NCBI GenBank assembly: GCA_015485155.1
Contig: WFUF01000019.1
Coordinates: forward strand, 27,499 to 91,498
From: Robiginitomaculum sp.
GTDB taxonomy: Bacteria > Pseudomonadota > Alphaproteobacteria > Caulobacterales > Maricaulaceae
Reading direction: 5' to 3'
Length of the DNA stretch: 64,000 bases
The notes beneath the pieces are model-generated. The model ran no database searches. It saw only the letters and a program-made list of their open reading frames with translations, and was not told the origin of the DNA. The translations under genes and the position numbers were made by a program. Every line of letters begins with the position of its first letter. Positions within the stretch are counted from its first letter, which is position 1. Positions 16,130 to 25,682 of the stretch are shown here, piece after piece.

Positions 16130-17638
16130 TTGGCGTTTTCTCAGCGCATGGAAATAAAGCAGGGTCAGTCTTTGGTGATGACCCCGCAATTGCAGCAGGC
16201 GATAAAACTGCTACAATTTTCTAATGTGGAATTGACCTCCTTTGTAGAAGAAGAACTGATTCGCAATCCATTATTGCAACGCGACCAGGGAGATTCTGTA
16301 ACTGCTGACAAGCCTGAAAAACCTGTTTTAGAGCCAGAGTCCCGAAGTGAGGTAAAACTGGATGGAAAGGCGGGTAAGGCTGCTGAAGAAGCGGTTGATG
16401 CCGATTTTGAAAGCACTTATGCGACTTCACGAAAAGATGCAGGCGAGGTTTCTCGCGATACAGGTGCAAATCTAGACTGGTCAAGTACTGGCAGCGGCGG
16501 TCGTAGTTCTTTTGAAAGCCTGGAGTTTGGAATTGATCAACTAGAAGCAGCAAAGCCGGGCTTGCATGATCATTTATACAACCAGCTAAGTATTGCCAAT
16601 TTGGATCCGGTTGCACGAATGGTGGCTTCTAATTTGATCTCGCAGGTTGAAGATGATGGTTATCTGCGGGTGAACATCGAAGAAGAGGCCATCCGACTTG
16701 GTGTGAGTAAAAAGCTAGCACTTGATGCGCTAAAAGTATTGCAGGGTTTTGAACCAACCGGGATTTGCGCCCGAGACCTAAAAGAATGTTTAACCCTGCA
16801 GTTGCGTGAACGTGACCGTTTTGACCCGGCCATGCAAATTATGGTGGATAATCTTGAATTACTGGCAAATCAGGACATGCCGGCTTTGCTTGAAATGTGT
16901 GAAGTTGATGCCGAAGATCTGGCAGATATGGTTGCCGAATTACGTGCCCTTGACCCAAAACCAGGCGATGCCTTCAGCGGAACTACCGCTGCATTTGTCG
17001 TGCCGGATGTGTTTATTCGTGAAACCTCCGAAGGTGGTTGGTCTGTGGAATTAAACACAGATACTCTACCCAAGGTTTTGGTTAACTCCAGGTATTATGC
17101 TGAAATTAATAAATCTGCTCATTCGGAAAAAGACAAAACTTTTATTTCTGAATGTCACCAATCTGCAAACTGGCTAGTGAAAAGTTTGGACCAACGGGCC
17201 CAGACTATCTTAAAAGTAACCACAGAGCTGGTAAAACAGCAAGACGGGTTTTTGGCCCATGGAGTTTCAGCTCTGCGACCGCTTACATTAAAAACTGTGG
17301 CTGATGCCATTGAGATGCACGAATCAACGGTTAGCCGGGTCACTGCCAACAAATTTGTTTCAACGCCGCGCGGCTTGTTTGAATTGAAGTATTTTTTCAC
17401 CGTTGCGATTCCTTCGGTAAATGGCGGTGAAGGGCACTCCGCCGAGGCTGTCCGCCACCGGATCAAAGGGTTGATAAGCGAAGAGACAGCAAGCTCTGTG
17501 TTATCAGATGATCGAATTGTTGAAATTTTGCGTGAGGCCGGGGTCGAGATTGCCAGAAGGACTGTAGCTAAATATCGGGAATCCATGCATATTCCATCTT
17601 CGGTTCAACGGCGCAGAATCTTGAAGCAAAGCGCATAA
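16130..17638 (+). CDS. rpoN: RNA polymerase sigma-54 factor
   Basis: This is a 502-residue protein with the Gln-rich activator-binding N-terminus (SLVMTPQLQQAIKLLQFSN), an acidic linker, the core-binding domain and the C-terminal RpoN box ARRTVAKYRE. It reads -24/-12 promoters with enhancer-binding proteins. The start is TTG at 16130 with AGGAG eight bases upstream, so TTG starts are used in this genome. The gene position between lptB and hpf is conserved in alphaproteobacteria. Confidence 0.96.
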   Translation: MAFSQRMEIKQGQSLVMTPQLQQAIKLLQFSNVELTSFVEEELIRNPLLQRDQGDSVTADKPEKPVLEPESRSEVKLDGKAGKAAEEAVDADFESTYATSRKDAGEVSRDTGANLDWSSTGSGGRSSFESLEFGIDQLEAAKPGLHDHLYNQLSIANLDPVARMVASNLISQVEDDGYLRVNIEEEAIRLGVSKKLALDALKVLQGFEPTGICARDLKECLTLQLRERDRFDPAMQIMVDNLELLANQDMPALLEMCEVDAEDLADMVAELRALDPKPGDAFSGTTAAFVVPDVFIRETSEGGWSVELNTDTLPKVLVNSRYYAEINKSAHSEKDKTFISECHQSANWLVKSLDQRAQTILKVTTELVKQQDGFLAHGVSALRPLTLKTVADAIEMHESTVSRVTANKFVSTPRGLFELKYFFTVAIPSVNGGEGHSAEAVRHRIKGLISEETASSVLSDDRIVEILREAGVEIARRTVAKYRESMHIPSSVQRRRILKQSA

Positions 17639-17813
17639 GTAATTGAATATGCCAATAAAATTGCTTGAGAGCCCGATTCCTAAATTACTGTGCGACAAAA
17701 TCACGCCTTATATTCACCTTTTTCGCTTTGCGCACAGCAGTGGGCGCGCTACATTATAAAAGATCATCCGTTGCCGGATGCATTTGTGCTCCGGCCAATT
17801 TCAGGAGCAAGAC

Positions 17814-18416
17814 ATGAGTATTCAAATCGTCAACAAAGGTATCGATGTTTCTGCTGCACTGCAGACCCGCATTTCCGATCGGGTTGGCGAAGGTATAGAA
17901 AAATACTTTGACCGGCCCGGTGAAGCCTATGTGGTGATTGAGCGAGACGGACGCAGTGGTTTTAAGGTGCACTGTTCCTTGCATTTGCCAACGGGAGCCA
18001 TGCTGCAAACCAGCGCAAATGACAATTCTGATGCTTATGTGGCTGCTGATGAGGCGATGGAAAAGCTGGAAACCAGATTGCGACGCTATAAGCGTAAATT
18101 GCGCAACCATCACAAGGGAAAGCGTCTTGGCAAAGAGGCGGAAGAAGCCATGTATGCGGTATTGCAAGCTGGTCGAACCTCTGTGGAGGAACCTGAGAAC
18201 GAGCAGGAAGACGACACACCACCAGAGGCCGTTGTTGTATCCGAGCGCATGGGCGAGTTGCGCTCTTTAAGTGTCTCCATGGCGGTGATGGATATGGATC
18301 TCTCCGATGCGCAAGTGTTGCTCTTCCGCAACATTGCCAATGGCGAGATAAATGCTCTATATCGCCGGGCTGATGGACATATTGGTTGGATGAACCCGCA
18401 AAAGAGGGCTGGTTGA
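17814..18416 (+). CDS. hpf: Long-form ribosome hibernation promoting factor
   Basis: This 200-residue protein has an N-terminal S30AE domain (SIQIVNKGIDVSAALQTRIS with basic RRYKRKLRNHHKG) joined by an acidic linker to a C-terminal dimerisation domain (LSVSMAVMDMDLSDAQVLLF and GHIGWMNPQ). Long HPFs pair 70S ribosomes into inactive 100S dimers. CAGGAG precedes ATG 17814 by five bases. The 175-base gap after rpoN shows no further gene and may hold a separate promoter. Confidence 0.93.
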   Translation: MSIQIVNKGIDVSAALQTRISDRVGEGIEKYFDRPGEAYVVIERDGRSGFKVHCSLHLPTGAMLQTSANDNSDAYVAADEAMEKLETRLRRYKRKLRNHHKGKRLGKEAEEAMYAVLQAGRTSVEEPENEQEDDTPPEAVVVSERMGELRSLSVSMAVMDMDLSDAQVLLFRNIANGEINALYRRADGHIGWMNPQKRAG

Positions 18417-18492
18417 GTCTGGGTAATTCCCTGAAAATTCGCAGGACAGCAAATTGTTGTTTGCGATGGCTTGGTGCCGGTTTGGATTTGAC

Positions 18493-18981
18493 ATGAAAAT
18501 GGACAGCATACTTGCCCATGACCGGGTTTTTGTGGGAGTAAAGGCTTCGAGCAAAAAGCAATTACTGCATTTGATAGCAGGACATTGCGCCAGATCACTT
18601 AAACTGGATCCGAAGAAAGTGCTGGCAGGCTTGCTGGAACGTGAGGCTCTTGTATCCACAGGTGTTGGCAGTGGTGTTGCCACTCCCCATGTGCGTTTAC
18701 ATGAAATAGATACGGTGACCGGTTTCTTTTTTCGACTTGAGACACCTGTTGATTTTGATGCGGTTGATGATGCCAAGGTGTGTTTAGTATTTGCCTTGTT
18801 AACTCCGTTTGATGCTGGAGCTGAACACTTAAAGGCACTGGCTCAGGTTTCGCGGACTCTGCGTTTGCCACAAATCAGAAAGCGGCTGCTTGCGGCACCT
18901 GATGCAGATGCCTGTCGTATTATTCTGTGTAGTGATATTGCCGCAAGCTCAACAAAACCGACCCGTCAATTGCAAACCTGA
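18493..18981 (+). CDS. ptsN: PTS IIA-like nitrogen-regulatory protein
   Basis: This is an EIIA-Ntr domain protein of 162 residues. The phosphorylated histidine is in GVGSGVATPHVRL, and ALLTPFDAGAEHLKALAQVS is the standard C-terminal half. EIIA-Ntr is the output of the PTS-Ntr relay and regulates potassium and nitrogen functions. The start at 18493 is chosen by family length; ATG 18499 is possible. It follows hpf after 76 bases, completing the rpoN-hpf-ptsN order. Confidence 0.92.
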   Translation: MKMDSILAHDRVFVGVKASSKKQLLHLIAGHCARSLKLDPKKVLAGLLEREALVSTGVGSGVATPHVRLHEIDTVTGFFFRLETPVDFDAVDDAKVCLVFALLTPFDAGAEHLKALAQVSRTLRLPQIRKRLLAAPDADACRIILCSDIAASSTKPTRQLQT

Positions 18982-19035
18982 GTAATTTAGCGCCCGGTTT
19001 GAGCTGTTGGCCCGAAAATTGCTTGTTTTTCTGTC

Positions 19036-20154
19036 ATGAAAAACTATGCGATTATACTAGGTAATTATTGGCACAAATGCCCTACTTTAGGGCAGGCATT
19101 GCAGACACCCGGCAATTTATTCACCCCAATGCGGATGTTTTTCGCCTTGGGTGTATTGCTGGGGCATTCTTATGTGGTCAATCTTGGCATTGATCAGCCG
19201 GAGCCCTTATCCTTGTTCGGGATGACTATTTCCTATGTAGCAGTAAACGGGTTCTTTATCTTAAGTGGTTTGCTTATTACCCGATCCATTGACCGCAATC
19301 CTGATTATATCAGGTTCTTTTCCGCACGAGCATTGCGGCTATTCCCGGCGATGATCTTGATGGCAATCTTGGCTAGTTTTGTGGTCGGGCCGCTGGTTAG
19401 TTCCGCAACGCCAAGGGAATATTTCTCTGATCCGTTGGTTTGGCGCTATATTCTTGATGTAATAAGTTTTGGTGATACCTCAGGCGGGCCTCCTGAAATA
19501 TTCTTTAACAACCCTGCCCCCTTTGAGTGGTCGGCTTCGTTATGGACCTTGCGTTACGAGGCTATTGCCTATGTAGGCACGGCTATTCTTGCTGCCATTG
19601 GTATTTCGCGCTCAAGAACGGCTATGCTGGCCCTGTTCGTATTAAGTGTTAGCCTGTTTTTGTTTGTGCGTCTGGATTGGGTGGCTTTACCCGATGCATT
19701 TTTGCATCTGACCCGTTTTGCCACAACTTATTTATTGGGCGCAGTTTTGTACTGTTATCGCGATCAGGTACGCCTGTCATGGCTTTTGGGAATTGCTATT
19801 ACCGGAATTGCGCTTTTGTTTGGGCCGGTAATGGCTCCTTTTGAGATTATGCTGAATTTTGTACTGGCGGCCATACTGTTATTAGCTGGTTTTGCCAAAA
19901 TTCCCGGGCGTTTGGCCATCTCGAAAATGCCTGATGCATCTTATGGGGTTTATATCTGGCAATGGCCGGTCATGCAGACACTGTGGCATTTTGATATTGC
20001 CCGCGATCCCTATAGTACCATGCTGATTGCAATCCCCATTACGATTTTAATCGGGCTTCTCTCATGGTATGCAGTTGAAAAGCCAATATTAGCGCTAAAG
20101 GATCCGGTAGCTGGCTGGATTCGCGCCCGTTTGCAGTTCTTCAAACCGGCTTGA
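19036..20154 (+). CDS. Acyltransferase 3 family membrane protein
   Basis: This 372-residue integral membrane protein has about ten hydrophobic helices and the OafA-type features LGVLLGHSYVV (catalytic His), YVAVNGFFILSGLLITRS, RFFSARALRLFPAM and SLWTLRYEA. Such proteins move acyl groups, often acetyl, onto lipopolysaccharide, exopolysaccharide or other surface sugars. The target cannot be told; no sugar-synthesis cluster adjoins. The start lacks a clear ribosome site, and ATG 19132 is a fallback. Confidence 0.85.
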   Translation: MKNYAIILGNYWHKCPTLGQALQTPGNLFTPMRMFFALGVLLGHSYVVNLGIDQPEPLSLFGMTISYVAVNGFFILSGLLITRSIDRNPDYIRFFSARALRLFPAMILMAILASFVVGPLVSSATPREYFSDPLVWRYILDVISFGDTSGGPPEIFFNNPAPFEWSASLWTLRYEAIAYVGTAILAAIGISRSRTAMLALFVLSVSLFLFVRLDWVALPDAFLHLTRFATTYLLGAVLYCYRDQVRLSWLLGIAITGIALLFGPVMAPFEIMLNFVLAAILLLAGFAKIPGRLAISKMPDASYGVYIWQWPVMQTLWHFDIARDPYSTMLIAIPITILIGLLSWYAVEKPILALKDPVAGWIRARLQFFKPA

Positions 20155-20177
20155 CAATCCTGATCACTGCCTGCTGA

Positions 20178-22658
20178 TTATTCGGCGTTTTCCACGTGTA
20201 ACTGCAATTCCGGTGGCGAATTTACGATAGTGGCATTTGCTGGCAGATGGCAGGTAACAGTGGTGCCTTTTCCAGGTTCTGATTGAAAACGCACAATCCC
20301 TCCATGCATATCTATTAATTTGCGCACCAGAGCCAGGCCAAGCCCTGTACCTCCTTGAGCTCCGCTTTCAAAAGGCTCAAATATCTTTGTTTGCTGGTCT
20401 GCTGCTATGCCGGATCCATGATCAGTTACCCACATTCTGATACCGTTTTTCTCTTCGGCACCGCCAATGGTGATTTGACCTTCAGAACAGCTGAATTTTA
20501 CGGCATTTGCGACCAGATTATACAGGACCTGTTTCAATCTGGCTTCATCACCACGAATTTTACCAAGGTCTTCAGGGCAATCAATTTTTATCTTGATTTT
20601 AGTTTCTTCGGCATGGGTTTGCGCGAGCTGTTTCACATCATTGATAATCTGAAACACATCTACGTCGCCTAATTGCAACTCCAGCGTTCCGGCATCAATT
20701 GCCGCAATATCAAGAATATTCTCGAACACTGTAGTTAGCTGATTTCCTGCAGATAAAATGCTTTGTACCGGGATTATCTGTTGTTTGGATAACTTCCCGG
20801 CCATATTTTCATTAAGCATTCCAGCATAGCCAACAATGGTGTTTAATGGATCGCGCAATTGATAGGAAACATGGCTTACAAAATCAGCTTTCAGACGTAC
20901 AACTGTTTCCATGGCCGCATTTTTTTCTTCCATGGCTTCATTTTTCTCGCGCAGGGTTTTTTCCACCTGCTTGCTGTCAGTAATATCGACCCAGGTAACT
21001 ACTGTTGCGCCATCGGGCAGCGGCCACGATACCCAGGTGAGGATTTTACCATCATGGCGTTCAATTTCTGCCTCGCGGTGGCAGCGCACTTCCGGGCTCA
21101 TATCGGTAATAGTGGCCTGCATTTCATTCCAATAGGCGTCATCGGCAAACAATTGACGACATTTTTGCGCTATCTGGGAGAACGGTTCACCGGGTGTCAA
21201 CTCGGATTCATTAAGCTGCCACAGACTGACAAAGGCCTGATTATGCAGCCGCAATCCACCATCAGAACCAAATACGGCTACAGCCTCAGACAATTTATCA
21301 AGTGTCGCCCGTTGTACGCGTATCAATGTATTAAAGCGGGTTTGCAGGATCAACTGGTCGGAAATATCCTCAAAAATATACAAAAGTCCGCCTAAAGGAT
21401 GGCGTAAAGTTGCCACCCTTAGTGTCCGCTCATCAGGAAGCGACCACAATTTATCAACTGTTTCTGCATCTGGAGACATATTATAGTTTTCAAGTTCGGC
21501 CTTTTTCCATTCTTGGTAATCTGCCTGTTCGGGGATGCGTCTTCGTTCACGTAAATGATCAAGCAACATGCCGTGTTCGGGCTGTTCATCGAGCCAGCGC
21601 TCATCAAGACTGAACAGATCACGAAATGCTTTGTTATAGAAAATCAACTCTTTTTTGCCGGAAAAAATAGCTACGGCATCGGCTAGGTGATCGAGGGTTT
21701 CATTAAAAGCCCGTGATTGCCGCTTCATTTCCTTGATGGTTTCTTTTTGGTCACTTACATCTCTGGCAATAAGGGTAACTCCACCAGCCACTGGCCATGC
21801 GCTTATTTCCAGATTGCGCAACTCGCCTGCAATAACAACAGAAAACGTATCGCTTTTGGGTTCTCCTGTGCTCAGGGTCTGTCTGGTCATTTCCTTACAA
21901 TCTTCGCTAAGAAACACTTGCTGTTTTAGCACTGCATCAAGATTGTCGGCCTCGACCGTTTCAACATACATGGCATTTGCCCAGATAATTTTCAGGCCAG
22001 AGGACAGCCTCCAGACGGGAAACGGCGCTTTGCCTAGCATGTCTATAAATGCTACCGGATCCTCAGATAATACATGGCGAACTTCTTCCAGACGGCCTCG
22101 TGCTCCGGATTCTTCTAGTCCCTTAATCGTGGCATCAGTCATCCATAATACTAATTGCGCCCCTGTAGCTCGGCCATCTGCTTCCAGGAAACGACCCGAA
22201 GGCCCTAAAATTGTCAGGGAAAACGAGGTGCCGTTTTCGCGTAACTCTTGCAAAGCTTCGCGTAAAGAAGTGGTTTCGCCGCTGGTGTTACGGGCCTCAT
22301 AATCAGCCAAGCCATCTAATATGCCTTTGGCAGGATCTGAGTCAGAGGAGTGCTCTGCAAATTTTAGCATTGCTCCCAAAGCCACAGGTGAACCAAATAT
22401 ACTAGGATCGCCCCACGGATTTTGGGAGTCTGGTTGATCATCATCAGCCTGCCACACTAAAATCAACCCGGGATGAGCCGAAAATACGGACTCGGCGCGG
22501 TTAATTCTGGCTTCCAGCCCTTCGGCCCGTTTTCGCCATTTTAGATTAACAGCGCGTGTTCCCACAGTCATGCGCAAAGAATACAAGGCTACCGCAATGG
22601 CGAGAGATACAGCACCAAGAGAAACAATGATAGAAGCAGCTTGAGCGTATTGTCCCAT
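20178..22658 (-). CDS. divL: DivL-type tyrosine pseudo-histidine kinase
   Basis: This 826-residue protein has one N-terminal helix (about residues 7-30) and PAS-like domains near 200-300, 315-430 and 450-565. A coiled coil leads into the HisKA helix, and a complete HATPase domain follows (N718 in LVANAVKFS, DHGSGIA, GGTGLGLALV). In the phosphoacceptor motif HVSYQLRDPL, residue 599 is Tyr where kinases have His, as in Caulobacter DivL. DivL reads DivK and steers the CckA-CtrA cell-cycle relay. The Tyr codon is at 20862-20864. Confidence 0.88.
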   Translation of the reverse strand: MGQYAQAASIIVSLGAVSLAIAVALYSLRMTVGTRAVNLKWRKRAEGLEARINRAESVFSAHPGLILVWQADDDQPDSQNPWGDPSIFGSPVALGAMLKFAEHSSDSDPAKGILDGLADYEARNTSGETTSLREALQELRENGTSFSLTILGPSGRFLEADGRATGAQLVLWMTDATIKGLEESGARGRLEEVRHVLSEDPVAFIDMLGKAPFPVWRLSSGLKIIWANAMYVETVEADNLDAVLKQQVFLSEDCKEMTRQTLSTGEPKSDTFSVVIAGELRNLEISAWPVAGGVTLIARDVSDQKETIKEMKRQSRAFNETLDHLADAVAIFSGKKELIFYNKAFRDLFSLDERWLDEQPEHGMLLDHLRERRRIPEQADYQEWKKAELENYNMSPDAETVDKLWSLPDERTLRVATLRHPLGGLLYIFEDISDQLILQTRFNTLIRVQRATLDKLSEAVAVFGSDGGLRLHNQAFVSLWQLNESELTPGEPFSQIAQKCRQLFADDAYWNEMQATITDMSPEVRCHREAEIERHDGKILTWVSWPLPDGATVVTWVDITDSKQVEKTLREKNEAMEEKNAAMETVVRLKADFVSHVSYQLRDPLNTIVGYAGMLNENMAGKLSKQQIIPVQSILSAGNQLTTVFENILDIAAIDAGTLELQLGDVDVFQIINDVKQLAQTHAEETKIKIKIDCPEDLGKIRGDEARLKQVLYNLVANAVKFSCSEGQITIGGAEEKNGIRMWVTDHGSGIAADQQTKIFEPFESGAQGGTGLGLALVRKLIDMHGGIVRFQSEPGKGTTVTCHLPANATIVNSPPELQLHVENAE

Positions 22659-22801
22659 TTATCCTGACCATGCCTGCGCGCTGTTGGCAGCTTCACCATC
22701 ACGGCACAGGCGTTAATACTTCATTAACCTGAACCCTGTTTGCGGTGCTTCGCGCAAAAAACCAAGCCCGAATTTATTTTTAAGACAGGATATGCCCTTT
22801 A

Positions 22802-23221
22802 TCAGTTGCCAATTCGAACCGAACCGAGCCGATAGCTGATAAAAACCAGACAGCCGCTAAGGCCCTGTTCTCCCGGCGGCTCAAATTGCCAGGTTTGAAC
22901 AGCCCTGATTGCGGATCTGTCAAAAATATCCCGTGGAGCAGAGCGCCGGGCAGAGACATTTTGAGTAGTGCCATCCTCGGCTACATCCAAGGATACCACT
23001 ACCCATCCCTGCCGTTTTTGCCATTTTGCCCGTCGTGGAAACTTGGGAAGCGGCAGGTTTCTTGCTGCCAAAGCCTCTCCCCCCTGACAGGCTCCGGGCT
23101 CGGTTAATCTCTTGATACTGGGGGGTGCAGGATAATCATGATTAAGCCGCACCGCTGCGGCATCGGCACATGCGAACAGACCAAAACACAAAATCAACAG
23201 GACAATTGGAAGCATCTTCAT
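22802..23221 (-). CDS. TonB C-terminal domain secreted protein
   Basis: This 139-residue protein has a signal peptide (MLPIVLLILCFGLFACADAAA), a possible lipobox-like FACAD, and a TonB C-terminal fold reading GWVVVSLDVAEDGTTQNV and AIRAVQTWQFEP. It lacks the usual N-terminal anchor and Pro-rich spacer of energy-transducing TonB, so it is better called a TonB-domain periplasmic protein than TonB itself. Its ATG at 23221 almost touches the stop of the phosphoesterase gene, so the two are probably translated together. Confidence 0.75.
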   Translation of the reverse strand: MKMLPIVLLILCFGLFACADAAAVRLNHDYPAPPSIKRLTEPGACQGGEALAARNLPLPKFPRRAKWQKRQGWVVVSLDVAEDGTTQNVSARRSAPRDIFDRSAIRAVQTWQFEPPGEQGLSGCLVFISYRLGSVRIGN

Positions 23222-23223
23222 GA

Positions 23224-24054
23224 TCAAACCGACTTTGCAGGCAAAGGGGTCGGCATCAGGCATCCCCCCATTCGTAACGGCGCGCAATTTGTAGCCAGCC
23301 CGGTTTTTGCATCAGTTGCAACGAACAGGCCGCTAATGGTGGCCTCACCATTTGCCGGTTTGAACCTTGTGCCACGCAACCGGGTTGAAAACCGGCGCAT
23401 GGGCTCTTCCTTGTCCATTCCAATAACACTGTCATAATCACCGCACATGCCAAGGTCGGTAATAAAGGCGGTGCCATTGTTCAGAATTCTGGCATCTGCC
23501 GTAGGGATATGGGTATGAGTACCAAAAACCACACTGGCTCGCCCATCGCACAAATGGCCCATTGCAGTTTTTTCCGAACTTGCCTCGCCATGAACTTCCA
23601 CCACAATCAAATCAGCGTCCCGTCCTAATTCACAGGCAAGTAATTGTTGTTCCACCGCGCTAAATGGGTCATCCATTGGCTCCATATACACCTGCCCCAT
23701 CACGGTTATGACCAAAACCCGGTTGCCATTGTTACCAGTGTGCAAAGTGGTGCCCCGACCTGGCACGGCTGCCGCTGGCGGATAGTTGGCTGGCCGCAAG
23801 ATAGCAGGCTCACGCTCTACCAGTCCGATAGCTTCGGCCTGATCAAAAGCGTGATTGCCAAGAGTAATAATATCAACACCGGCATCAAACAGCACATTTG
23901 CAGTTTTTTGGGTAATGCCAAATCCTCCAGCAGCATTTTCGCCATTGGCCAGCACAAAATCCAGCTCCAGATCCTGTATCAATTGCGGCAGATGCCGACT
24001 TACAGCTTCGCGGCCTGACTTCCCGACAACGTCCCCAAGAAACAGCGCGTTCAT
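23224..24054 (-). CDS. YmdB-type metallophosphoesterase (TIGR00282 family)
   Basis: This is a 276-residue calcineurin-like phosphoesterase of the YmdB family. Metal-site motifs are FLGDVVGKSGREAV, LANGENAAGG, TLGNHAFDQ, VEVHGEASSEK and GTHTHIPTADA. The Bacillus enzyme hydrolyses cyclic nucleotides such as 2',3'-cAMP. The gene sits downstream of fau in the same direction, seven bases away, an order usual in Hyphomicrobiales. Confidence 0.9.
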   Translation of the reverse strand: MNALFLGDVVGKSGREAVSRHLPQLIQDLELDFVLANGENAAGGFGITQKTANVLFDAGVDIITLGNHAFDQAEAIGLVEREPAILRPANYPPAAAVPGRGTTLHTGNNGNRVLVITVMGQVYMEPMDDPFSAVEQQLLACELGRDADLIVVEVHGEASSEKTAMGHLCDGRASVVFGTHTHIPTADARILNNGTAFITDLGMCGDYDSVIGMDKEEPMRRFSTRLRGTRFKPANGEATISGLFVATDAKTGLATNCAPLRMGGCLMPTPLPAKSV

Positions 24055-24060
24055 TGGCAG

Positions 24061-24654
24061 CTACGGAGTTTTACGGGTAATGGAATGAGCTTCGGTTTCT
24101 GAAATGATCCAGTCCAGTTTTTGGTCGTGGCGCTCTACGGGCAGTCGGGAAATGCCTTGCGCCTCATAGCCAAGCCCAACTGCTACCACATGTTCGTTTT
24201 TTTCGCGCAACTGGGCAAGGGTACGATCATAATAACCACCACCATAGCCCAAACGAAAGCCCTTGGAATTAAAAGCAAGCAAAGGCACCAGAACCATGTC
24301 GGGGACTACTTCTGGTGCATCTTCAGAAGGCTGCTCAGTTCCAAATTTTCCCGGGAACAACTCCTGGCCTGGTTCCCATGAGCGGAAAATCAATGGCTGC
24401 TCTTTTTCCACTACAACCGGCAGGCACATGCGCGCACCTCTGGCTTTTAGTTTTTCCATTAGGGGAATGCAGTTTATTTCACTTCCCTTAGGGACGTAAC
24501 CAGCAATGGTCAGACCACCTCTGGCAACCAGCTCTGCCGGAAATCTTGCTGCAACCTGACTGCCGGAACGTGGGTATAATGAGGCCAGCGTTCCGCGCTT
24601 ACGCTTCATTTTTGAGCGAAGATCAGTTTTATCATTGGTTTTGAACAACACCAT
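24061..24654 (-). CDS. fau: 5-formyltetrahydrofolate cyclo-ligase
   Basis: This 197-residue enzyme converts 5-formyl-THF to 5,10-methenyl-THF with ATP. The family motifs VPLLAFNSKGFRLGYGGGYYDRTL and the substrate-site stretch RGARMCLPVV are present. It starts four bases after the predicted 3' end of 6S RNA, the same ssrS-ygfA arrangement known in many proteobacteria, so it is probably made from the 6S transcript. Confidence 0.93.
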   Translation of the reverse strand: MVLFKTNDKTDLRSKMKRKRGTLASLYPRSGSQVAARFPAELVARGGLTIAGYVPKGSEINCIPLMEKLKARGARMCLPVVVEKEQPLIFRSWEPGQELFPGKFGTEQPSEDAPEVVPDMVLVPLLAFNSKGFRLGYGGGYYDRTLAQLREKNEHVVAVGLGYEAQGISRLPVERHDQKLDWIISETEAHSITRKTP

Positions 24655-24657
24655 GTT

Positions 24658-24820
24658 GGCGGCTCCACATACACCGTCGGGGCATTAAATGCCCTGATGA
24701 CCCAAATTTACAGGTGGGCGCAACGTGAAAGAAACCACGGTCTCAATCAGAGGTCGCTCCCTCAGGAGACATTACGGTCGCCGGGATTTGACCCCAAACA
24801 TGCGCCGTAGAAACCGCCTC
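24658..24820 (-). ncRNA. ssrS: 6S RNA
   Basis: The gap between zapA and fau is the standard 6S locus. On the minus strand the ends pair: GGCGGTTTCTAC near 24818 with GTGGAGCCGCC ending at 24658. The internal part CCTGAGGGAGCGACCTC can form the central bubble region. 6S RNA mimics an open promoter and holds sigma-70 polymerase in stationary phase. The length of about 163 nt is normal; exact ends are estimates from the terminal stem. Confidence 0.8.
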
Positions 24821-24834
24821 TGGCGCCTTCTAAA

Positions 24835-24857
24835 GCAATTTTAGAAAAAGTGAAGCC
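24835..24857. repeat. Diverged half copy of the palindromic repeat
   Basis: GCAATTTTAGAAAAAGTGAA here resembles the arm GCATTTTTAGCAAAAGTGGG of the elements at 8324 and 8384. It lies between zapA and the 6S RNA 5' end. The match is imperfect. Confidence 0.4.
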
Positions 24858-24892
24858 CACAATCAACATAAGATCATAAGTTTTACCGATTC

Positions 24893-25222
24893 TCACGATA
24901 GTTTTTTTACAATCTGTTCCACTTGTTCAGCAGCGTCCTCCAGCGCTTTGACGGCCGTATCGTTGATTTTACGGATTTTAGCATCATGGTCTGGGGTAGC
25001 GCTTTTGTTATCTAATCCGGATTTTATACTGGCCAACTCATCCGAGATCACCAAAGCTGCCATCAAAAACAAGCGTAAATCGCCAATCTGCCCTACCTGT
25101 TTCACAAGCTCGGCAACCCGGCTGTCAAAGGCTTCGCCAAGGGATTTAACGTATTCTTCCTGCCCAGGTTCACAACCGATGGAAAAAGCACGATCATTTA
25201 CCCGAATAGATACATTGCTCAT
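24893..25222 (-). CDS. zapA: Cell division protein ZapA
   Basis: This 109-residue protein begins with the ZapA globular head (VSIRVNDRAFSIGCEPGQEEYV, given here as the family start) and ends in a coiled coil (AVKALEDAAEQVEQIVKKL). ZapA crosslinks FtsZ filaments. It lies between a DUF4164 gene and 6S RNA, the normal alphaproteobacterial context. An ftsZ gene is found later in this window. Confidence 0.9.
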   Translation of the reverse strand: MSNVSIRVNDRAFSIGCEPGQEEYVKSLGEAFDSRVAELVKQVGQIGDLRLFLMAALVISDELASIKSGLDNKSATPDHDAKIRKINDTAVKALEDAAEQVEQIVKKLS

Positions 25223-25241
25223 TGCCTGTCTCCCGCCATTG

Positions 25242-25517
25242 TTATTCGCTCATGCGTAGGGCTGCTCTTACATCTGCAATGGCTGCATCTAAGGCCGCGC
25301 CTGCATCACGGGCAGCATCTTCCATCAGGGCTGCGCGGCTTCTGGCCTCATCAAGTTCTGCAGCCAGTCTTGATCTATCTTCGTCCACATTCTTTGCGCT
25401 TTGCGCTTCGCGGACGCGATCAAGTAAATGTTCCGCTCTTGCCTCTAATTGTTCAAGGGCAGAGCCAAGTCTTTCAGCAGCTTTAACAAGCGAATCATCT
25501 GTGGTCTTTTTACTCAT
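25242..25517 (-). CDS. DUF4164 coiled-coil protein
   Basis: This 91-residue, almost wholly helical protein has heptad-rich segments (AAERLGSALEQLEARAEHLL, then DRVREAQSAKN). It matches DUF4164, a family found just upstream of zapA in Hyphomicrobiales and suspected of a division or envelope role. The start at 25517 (MSKKTTDD) is chosen over 25604 because the upstream part looks non-coding. Confidence 0.8.
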   Translation of the reverse strand: MSKKTTDDSLVKAAERLGSALEQLEARAEHLLDRVREAQSAKNVDEDRSRLAAELDEARSRAALMEDAARDAGAALDAAIADVRAALRMSE

Positions 25518-25682
25518 ATGTCCAGTGTGGCATTTTGCACACCGGTTCGCCAAGGGTAGAAGTGAATTTCCTGCAAAATTGCTACTGTGCCGTAGGCTGA
25601 CCAAAAATACTTGTGCTAATTAGTCAAAAAAGATATCATCCCATCCCAGGGCGAGTGCTGTTTCACGCTTTGGTGAACGGGG

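Noticed and set aside
22802..23221. Energy-transducing TonB
   Set aside because: The N-terminal anchor and Pro-rich spacer are missing and no exbB or exbD is near.
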